DNA from: Candidatus Parvarchaeota archaeon
GTDB lineage: Archaea; Micrarchaeota; Micrarchaeia; Anstonellales; VGKX01
Direction: 5' to 3'
Length of the DNA stretch: 7,223 bases
Assembly (NCBI GenBank): GCA_016866895.1
Contig: VGKX01000047.1
Coordinates: 1 to 7,223 of the forward strand
The translations under genes were made by a program, and so were the position numbers. The number at the start of each line of letters is the position of its first letter. Positions within the stretch are counted from its first letter, which is position 1. Below the pieces are notes generated by a model, which saw only the letters and a program-made list of their open reading frames with translations, was not told where the DNA came from and searched no databases. Positions 5,525 to 7,223 of the stretch are shown one piece after another.

Positions 5525-6100
5525 TCATTTTTCCTCGTTGAGTATCAGCTTGTATTCGGCTTTTAACTTGTTGTATGCATCGCGGGCGAAAAAAACCAGC
5601 ACGCCTGCAAGTGTTGTTGTGGGGGCGACCACAAGCCCTGTTGCAACTGCTGCCCTGGCAAGCCATCTTGCCTTTGGAAAGTGCTTGGCGTATTTTACTG
5701 CAAGCACATCTGTTGCCTCGTCGGTTTTTTGGGCTATTTTCTCCCTTGTCTTTGGAAAGAAAAATCCTTTTGTCTCAAGAGTTCCATCTGCTGCCTGTTT
5801 CCTGAGTTTTTTTAGGCGCTGCTCCCTTGAAGTTGAAGCAGGAAGCTTGGAGCCTGCAGCCTTGGATTTGCCCGGGTTTTTGGTTTTTTCCTTGCCAGCA
5901 TTCTTTTTCTTGCCCGCATTTTTCTTGGCAGATTCCATGCCTTGCTTAAAGCCGCCCCTAAAAGAGGCATACATTTTTGTGAACATGTTGCCTGCTTGCG
6001 GCTTGCCGGCCGTTTTCGTTTTGCCGGTTTTTTCATCCTTGGCAGCCTTGCCATTTGAATCAACCAGGACAAGCCCGGGGATTTGTGATTGCCTTCCCAT
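5525..6100 (-). CDS. G, Lys-rich protein with C-terminal membrane segment (191 aa)
   Basis: No family recognised. The N-terminus is polar. Residues about 56-85 are very rich in Lys, Ala, Gly and Asn with NAGK/NPGK-like repetition (KKNAGKKKNAGKEKTKNPGK), suggesting a flexible basic segment able to bind nucleic acid or acidic surfaces. After a charged helix (about 92-135), residues about 148-171 (LARAAVATGLVVAPTTTLAG...) form the likely membrane helix, followed by FARDAYNKLKAEYKLILNEEK. With the membrane segment near the C-terminus it may be tail-anchored, with the basic part in the cytoplasm or inside a particle. ATG 6100 is chosen because GGTGA (6105-6109) lies four bases upstream, leaving a 34-nt gap to F like the other gaps here. 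ATG 6130 (MFEKTHVGEF) is an alternative. Confidence 0.82.
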   Translation of the reverse strand: MGRQSQIPGLVLVDSNGKAAKDEKTGKTKTAGKPQAGNMFTKMYASFRGGFKQGMESAKKNAGKKKNAGKEKTKNPGKSKAAGSKLPASTSREQRLKKLRKQAADGTLETKGFFFPKTREKIAQKTDEATDVLAVKYAKHFPKARWLARAAVATGLVVAPTTTLAGVLVFFARDAYNKLKAEYKLILNEEK

Positions 6101-6104
6101 AAAT

Positions 6105-6109
6105 TCACC
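6105..6109 (-). promoter_or_regulatory. GGTGA ribosome binding site deciding the start of G
   Basis: GGTGA plus four bases (attt) plus ATG 6100 matches the arrangement before A. The upstream candidate starts at 6130 and 6162, and any start inside F, have no comparable motif at proper spacing. Confidence 0.65.
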
Positions 6110-6134
6110 AACGTGGGTCTTTTCAAACATTGCA

Positions 6135-7223
6135 TTAATCGTGACCGCCGTGCCCTCCATCCTCTTGTGCAGGTGCCCGAGTGTTTGAAACAACCGAATA
6201 GATTTTATCTCTGACAGCTTTTGCAACTGTTGTTGCAAACAGGGCGCCAACCACATAAAGCGCATGGTCAACTGCAAAATTGGCAACGTCACCCACGATT
6301 TTTCCAACGCCGTTGAATGCCTTTGCTATTGCAGGCAAAAAGTCCATGTCGCTTACAATCCAGTAACCCAGTGAATATATAACGCCACCAGATGCTGCAA
6401 TAGACACAGGCCAGCCAAAGCCGCCCCACCTTAATCCGCCTTTAGCAGATCTTATTGAAGCAGAAACGCGACTAAGCACGTTGCCGAATAAACCAGTTAG
6501 AAACTTGCTGTTTGAGACAATTGGCCCAAATAGCATCCTTACTCTGTGTTTTTCAAGCTCCAGTAGTTCAGTTGATATCGCCTGCATGCGCTTGTTGACT
6601 TTTTTATTGTACGTGTCAATCTCCTTCTTTTTCCCCTGCCTTGCAGCCTTAAGGGCTTTTTTCCTTGAAGCTGCAGAACGGAATTTATTAAGCTGCGGCG
6701 TCGTAAGTTTGATTGCCTTTGGAGAGTATGAACGCAGTTTTGCATTTTCTAGGTCCAGGTCATTCTGTTTGGTTGCAAGCTTATTTGCCGTATCAGTAGC
6801 TTCATACACGCGGTTTTTGCTGACGGCCTTCCCAAAAGCGTAAAGTGCCGCCCCAACCACAAGCCCCACGAAAATTGGAACCTCGGTTGCAAAACTCAAT
6901 ACCGGTTTTAAAACCTCCTTCCCGTCATTCCAAGTTTTAACAAACGGATTTTGGGGCTGGGCAGTAGTAAGCTGGGTGGTTTGGTTAGGGGTGGTTTGCA
7001 CAGCCTGGTTGTTTTTTTGGGGGGGTTGGTTGAATGCATCCATCAAGGCCTTTGAAGATTTTGAGATGGGCGGCAAGATTGTGCTTTGATTTGATTGCTT
7101 GGCATCTTGAGCCGGGATTGAAGCGTTTTGGGTTGGCTCATTGTAAAGCCAGTGCTTTGCAAAATCAGCTCCAGTAAGTGTAAAGGCGGACGCAGCGGCA
7201 GCTTTTCCTGCAACACTGACAGA
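6135..7223 (-). CDS. F, membrane protein with basic helical domain, partial (5' end outside window)
   Basis: The frame is open to the right window edge (first visible codons SVSVAGKAAAAS...), so the TTG at 7076 is internal and the true start lies beyond 7223; 362 residues are visible. Residues 1-60 hold an Ala-rich stretch and FTLTGADFAKHWL; 61-95 form a Gln/Asn/Thr/Pro-rich linker. A likely membrane helix at about 113-133 (EVPIFVGLVVGAALYAFGKAV) is followed by a long charged, strongly basic helical region (about 137-230, e.g. ASRKKALKAARQGKKKEID), then two further hydrophobic segments near 270-290 (WPVSIAASGGVIYSLGYWIV) and 314-336 (FAVDHALYVVGALFATTVAKAV), and a short tail ending GGHGGHD. 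The family is not recognised. The architecture suggests a membrane-anchored structural or scaffold protein. It is followed after 34 nt by G and is probably co-transcribed with it. Confidence 0.87.
   Translation of the reverse strand, partial: SVSVAGKAAAASAFTLTGADFAKHWLYNEPTQNASIPAQDAKQSNQSTILPPISKSSKALMDAFNQPPQKNNQAVQTTPNQTTQLTTAQPQNPFVKTWNDGKEVLKPVLSFATEVPIFVGLVVGAALYAFGKAVSKNRVYEATDTANKLATKQNDLDLENAKLRSYSPKAIKLTTPQLNKFRSAASRKKALKAARQGKKKEIDTYNKKVNKRMQAISTELLELEKHRVRMLFGPIVSNSKFLTGLFGNVLSRVSASIRSAKGGLRWGGFGWPVSIAASGGVIYSLGYWIVSDMDFLPAIAKAFNGVGKIVGDVANFAVDHALYVVGALFATTVAKAVRDKIYSVVSNTRAPAQEDGGHGGHD

Noticed and set aside
5538..6188. Plus-strand ORF of 216 codons antisense to G, with apparently hydrophobic stretches
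   Set aside because: Hydrophobicity arises from the antisense of Lys-rich codons. G has a well-placed GGTGA and operon-like spacing.
6101..6307. N-terminal extension of G overlapping F by 173 bases
   Set aside because: It is an out-of-frame reading of the F C-terminal membrane segment; GGTGA and the usual gap length support ATG 6100.

Overview
All recognisable genes in this window lie on the minus strand, so the locus reads from right to left. I could not assign any gene to a characterised protein family, and there is no rRNA, tRNA, CRISPR array, transposase, integrase, polymerase or metabolic gene. The organism is most likely an archaeon, held with moderate-to-low confidence. Four starts are preceded by GGTGA 3-5 nt upstream, which fits an archaeal 16S 3' end but is not exclusive to archaea. 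TATA-like boxes appear upstream of the two probable operon heads, there are no obvious bacterial -35/-10 pairs, and the proteins are Lys/Ala-rich and unfamiliar. A poorly characterised (DPANN-like) lineage or an archaeal mobile element would both fit, but nothing in the window decides this.

Layout in transcription order. (1) Gene F (6135 to beyond 7223) is a membrane protein with a coiled-coil/basic central region; its 5' end lies outside the window. (2) Gene G (5525-6100) is a Lys-rich protein with a C-terminal membrane segment, 34 nt after F. (3) A 264-nt intergenic region (5261-5524) holds two copies of a 22-bp repeat, a G-rich strand, a TATA-like box, a 6-bp hairpin and two copies of a 9-bp CACGTG-centred element. 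(4) A compact presumed operon follows: E (4895-5260, small helical protein), C (3991-4842), an out-of-frame charged tail ORF (3813-3998 or longer), D (2663-3763, all-helical), B (1652-2632) and A (279-1613), with gaps of only 30-52 nt once the tail ORF is counted. (5) A short intergenic region (120-278) with its own TATA-like box leads into a second copy of E (E', 1-119, cut by the window edge), whose 130 visible bp match E at all but one position.

The most notable feature is that A, B and C are divergent paralogs. They share an N-terminal module with a constant-spacing motif (E-F-x-P, then G-[RK]-D-A-Y-L-x-F-[KR]-D-G ten residues on, a hydrophobic helix, and an Asp 27 residues after the DAYL Asp), followed by unrelated helical middles and hydrophilic C-terminal tails. 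C appears to be split from its tail by a +1 frame change. Conserved head, variable body and a duplicated small partner gene (E/E') is the layout expected of a diversifying effector, surface or virion-protein system. By eye the head resembles the pre-toxin modules of bacterial polymorphic toxins, but no toxin domain is visible and that function is only a hypothesis. E/E' may head repeated cassettes of this kind, with the next one starting beyond the left edge.
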